64,000 nt of DNA from Mesorhizobium sp. 65-26 (GTDB lineage: Bacteria > Pseudomonadota > Alphaproteobacteria > Rhizobiales > Rhizobiaceae), in assembly GCA_001899205.1 (NCBI GenBank), contig MKVL01000042.1, positions 1-64,000 on the forward strand. Direction: 5' to 3'. Made by a program: the position numbers and the translations under genes. Shown here one piece after another: positions 61,898 through 64,000 of the stretch (the stretch's first letter is position 1; every line of letters starts with the position of its first letter). The notes under the pieces are model-generated. The model worked only from the letters and a program-made list of their open reading frames with translations. It was not told where the DNA came from and searched no databases.

Positions 61898-61971
61898 GGG
61901 GACAGCTTACTTTTCCGCGGAATGCCCAGCCGTTCGATCGTCGATACCGGCGGAAAAGTCAGCTGCTCCCC
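61898..61971. repeat. Imperfect inverted repeat, possible REP/MITE-like element
   Basis: The left arm GGGGACAGCTTACTTTTCCGC (with one base fewer in the right arm's counterpart) pairs with GCGGAAAAGTCAGCTGCTCCCC at 61950-61971 apart from 2-3 differences, leaving a 31-bp centre. Such GGGGACAG...TTTTCCG ends resemble short elements moved by REP-associated transposases. No transposase gene is in the window. It sits between two convergent genes. Confidence 0.5.
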
Positions 61972-61999
61972 GGGGATGCTTCTGCTCCAAGGCTCTGCG

Positions 62000-62881
62000 T
62001 CAGGCGAACACGCCAGCCGCGCGGGCTCGCGCCAGAAGCCGCTCGGCCAATCTGAGATGCGGCCGGTCATACATCTTGCCGTCGATGCCGACGACGCCGG
62101 GATTGCCGGCCGCCTCGAAGGCGGCGACCACCGCCGCCGAATGCTCGACAGCTTCCCGCGAGGGGGTGAAAGCGGCATTGATGACCGGAACCTGCGCTGG
62201 ATGGATCGCCATCTTGCCGGTGAAGCCGTCGCGCTCCGCTTCGCGGCACTCGGCCTCGAAGGCGGCCATGTCGCGAAAATTCGGGAAGACGGTGTCGATC
62301 GCGGCGACCTCGGCCGCGCCGGATGCAAGGATGGTCATCGCGCGGGCAAGGCGGAACACATCCGTGTAGCGGCCATGCTCGTCACGCGCGGCGCGCGCGC
62401 CGATGGCGGCCGAAAGATCCTCGGCGCCCCAGGTGAGGCCGGCCAGCCGGCCGCTCGCGCCTGCATAGCTTGCCCCGGCCAGCACTCCCGCCGCCGTTTC
62501 GGAGATGATCGGCACGATCCGCGTCGTGCCGTCCGATATGCCGGCTTCGGCCTCCGCCACCCGGAGCTTGGCCGCGAGGCGCTGCACGTCCTGCCCGGAA
62601 TTCGATTTCGGCAGCATGATGCCGTCCGGCCTGGCGGGAACCAGCGCCGCAAGATCATCGTCGGTCAAGCCGGTCGAAAGGTCGTTCACCCTGATATAGA
62701 CGGCCGGGCCGGTTTCCTGCCTACGCGCGGCGATGAAGGCAGCGGCGATGGCGCGCGCCGCCTCCTTGTTATGTGGCGCGACGGAGTCCTCGAGGTCGAC
62801 GATGACGACATCGGCTTCGGCGCCAAAACCCTTCTCCAGCTTCTTTTCCGAATCGCCTGGAACAAACAGCATTGAGCGCAT
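62000..62881 (-). CDS. HpcH/HpaI-type CoA ester lyase (CitE/malyl-CoA lyase-like)
   Basis: A 293-residue TIM-barrel enzyme of the CitE/Mcl superfamily. Motifs: MLFVPGDSEKKLEKG, IVDLEDSVAP (metal Asp/Glu), IMLPKSNSG, PIISETAAGV (catalytic Glu), GLTWGAEDL and GKMAIHPAQVPVIN. CoA ester lyases of this group act on malyl-, citramalyl- or beta-methylmalyl-CoA; the substrate is not decided by sequence. It follows a MaoC-like gene with a 3-bp gap, so both are co-transcribed. Confidence 0.88.
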   Translation of the reverse strand: MRSMLFVPGDSEKKLEKGFGAEADVVIVDLEDSVAPHNKEAARAIAAAFIAARRQETGPAVYIRVNDLSTGLTDDDLAALVPARPDGIMLPKSNSGQDVQRLAAKLRVAEAEAGISDGTTRIVPIISETAAGVLAGASYAGASGRLAGLTWGAEDLSAAIGARAARDEHGRYTDVFRLARAMTILASGAAEVAAIDTVFPNFRDMAAFEAECREAERDGFTGKMAIHPAQVPVINAAFTPSREAVEHSAAVVAAFEAAGNPGVVGIDGKMYDRPHLRLAERLLARARAAGVFA

Positions 62882-62884
62882 GCG

Positions 62885-63337
62885 TCAGGCCGCCTTCTTC
62901 ATCATCATCGCCTGCCTTGTGCACTTGGCGACGAGATCATCGTTCTGGTTGTAGGCCCTGTGTTCGAATTCGACGATGCCGCGATCCGGCTTCGACTTGG
63001 ATTCGCGCACCGAAATCACTGTGGTTTCGACCCTGATCGTGTCGCCATGGAAGACCGGATGGGGAAAGACGGTTTCCTTCATGCCGAGATTGCCGATCGT
63101 GGTGCCGAGCGTCAGGTCGTGCACGGAAATGCCGATCATCAGGCCGAGCGTGAACAGCGAATTGACGAGGGGCTTGCCCCATTCGCTCCTGGCCGCGAAA
63201 TCGAAATCGATATGCAGCGGTTGTGGGTTGAGCGTCATCACCGAGAACAGCATGTTGTCGCTCTCGGTCACGGTCTTGCGCAGCGCGTGGCTGTAGACCT
63301 TGCCGACAACGAATTCATCGAGATAAAGGCCGGCCAT
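62885..63337 (-). CDS. MaoC-family (hotdog) dehydratase
   Basis: A 150-residue hotdog enzyme. The hydratase-2 like motif is NPQPLHIDFDFAARSEWGKP (catalytic Asp/His equivalents), with SLFTLGLMIGISV and PVFHGDTIRVETTV further on. GAGGAGA lies 6 bases before the ATG. First of a two-gene operon with the CoA lyase: a MaoC hydratase plus CitE-like lyase would convert an unsaturated acyl-CoA to hydroxyacyl-CoA and cleave it (inference). Confidence 0.88.
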   Translation of the reverse strand: MAGLYLDEFVVGKVYSHALRKTVTESDNMLFSVMTLNPQPLHIDFDFAARSEWGKPLVNSLFTLGLMIGISVHDLTLGTTIGNLGMKETVFPHPVFHGDTIRVETTVISVRESKSKPDRGIVEFEHRAYNQNDDLVAKCTRQAMMMKKAA

Positions 63338-63489
63338 GGTCGATCTCCTCCTGATTGCCGCCTGCTTGATAGGCGGTGCGAGGGACGCCAGCAAGCCGGT
63401 TAAGGAACATGGTGAACGCTTCGTAAACCATTTCTGCCTACGGTCCTCGATGGGGCCGGGAATCTCCCGGGCAGGGGCTTGAAGCAGGC

Positions 63490-64000
63490 ATGGTTGTCTC
63501 GCATTTCCTGAAGTGGATCTACACGGCGAAGGTGTCGGAGCGTGCCGCGGCGGCGAGCGCTCTCGCCCGCGCCTACATAAATGCCGATCTGCCGTTCGAG
63601 GATCGCTGCGCGGCGGAGGCGGCGCTGACGCTGCTGCTCGACGACGCGTCGTCGAAGGTGCGGCTGGCGCTGGCCGAAACCCTTTCGATGAGCCCTCACG
63701 CGCCGCCACAGATCATTAGCGTGCTGGCCTCGGATCAGCCTGAAGTCGCGGGCATGGTGCTGGCGCGCTCGCCGCTGCTCACCGATGCCGATCTGATCGA
63801 CCGCGTCGCCTGCGGCCAGAAGGCCACGCAGAAGCTCATCGCCGATCGTCCCTCGATCTCCATGGCGCTGTCGGCGGCCATTGCCGAGATCGGCGAGCCT
63901 GAGGCTTGCGCCATCCTGCTCGCCAACAGCGGGGCCGAGATAGCCTCGCTGAGCTTCCGTCGCATGGCGGAGCGCCACGGGCACCTGCCTCTGGTGCGAG
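63490..64000 (+). CDS. DUF2336 protein (partial, runs off the window)
   Basis: An open frame from ATG 63490 to the last base, at least 170 residues. It reads MVVSHFLKWIYTAKVSERAA then repeats of paired helices (SSKVRLALAETLSMSPHAPP, PEVAGMVLARSPLLTDADLI, KLIADRPSISMALSAAIAEI), the HEAT-like pattern of DUF2336, an alphaproteobacterial family of unknown function often linked to cell-cycle or stress genes. The 3' end is not in the window, so length and C-terminal features are unknown. Confidence 0.82.
   Translation, partial: MVVSHFLKWIYTAKVSERAAAASALARAYINADLPFEDRCAAEAALTLLLDDASSKVRLALAETLSMSPHAPPQIISVLASDQPEVAGMVLARSPLLTDADLIDRVACGQKATQKLIADRPSISMALSAAIAEIGEPEACAILLANSGAEIASLSFRRMAERHGHLPLVR

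Overview
The window is high-GC chromosomal DNA from an alphaproteobacterium, most likely a Hyphomicrobiales/Rhizobiales member close to Mesorhizobium. The placement rests on DUF982 and DUF2336 proteins, a rhizobial-type cellulose operon that starts with bcsN, class I PHA synthase, GlpX-type FBPase, a NifU/IscU-like scaffold, YidD-thrS linkage, and an intergenic palindrome of a style common in this order. This is inference from gene content; no database was searched.

Layout. 0-2.4 kb: methionine aminopeptidase (minus strand), two small membrane proteins and a DUF982 protein. 2.6-17.2 kb: two autotransporters, one a giant of about 3,700 residues with about 43 glycine-rich repeats, the other about 1,030 residues with short NN-type repeats and a probable non-ATG start. 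17.3-26.3 kb: the cellulose operon bcsN, bcsA, bcsB, bcsZ plus a TPR protein in the last position, with no BcsC-type outer-membrane barrel. 26.5-32.8 kb: a redox/signalling block. On the plus strand lie an ABM-fold protein, a decayed Mg2+ P-type ATPase tail, and a translationally coupled PepSY protein, PhoP-like regulator and PhoQ-like kinase. Converging on it from the minus strand is a three-gene flavinylation/electron-transfer operon: exported FMN-binding protein, ApbE, and an NqrB/RnfD-like membrane domain fused to a ferredoxin-reductase-like domain. CTGACAG half-sites lie upstream of both operons. I consider this block the strongest candidate for a little-described system.

33.4-47.6 kb is mostly core: tRNA-Glu, a DUF882/M15 lipoprotein, phaC, a lipoprotein, an aminotransferase followed by hom, small stress-type membrane proteins, glpX, recJ, a patatin, hisI, folE and an Fe-S scaffold. 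47.6-55.1 kb is an accessory-looking uptake block (LivG, binding protein, LivF, LivH, LivM and an SDR dehydrogenase) next to LuxR- and LysR-type regulators. Core-like order resumes with yidD, a class D beta-lactamase, thrS, an acyltransferase, an exported protein, a nitroreductase, a MaoC/CitE-like pair and the start of a DUF2336 gene that runs off the end.

The first 27 kb reads as a cell-surface and attachment region (autotransporter adhesins plus cellulose). The next 6 kb reads as a membrane redox chain that takes electrons from NAD(P)H to a covalently flavinylated periplasmic carrier, perhaps controlled by the adjacent two-component system. Start sites were chosen from Shine-Dalgarno matches, signal-peptide shape and operon overlaps and are not experimentally supported.
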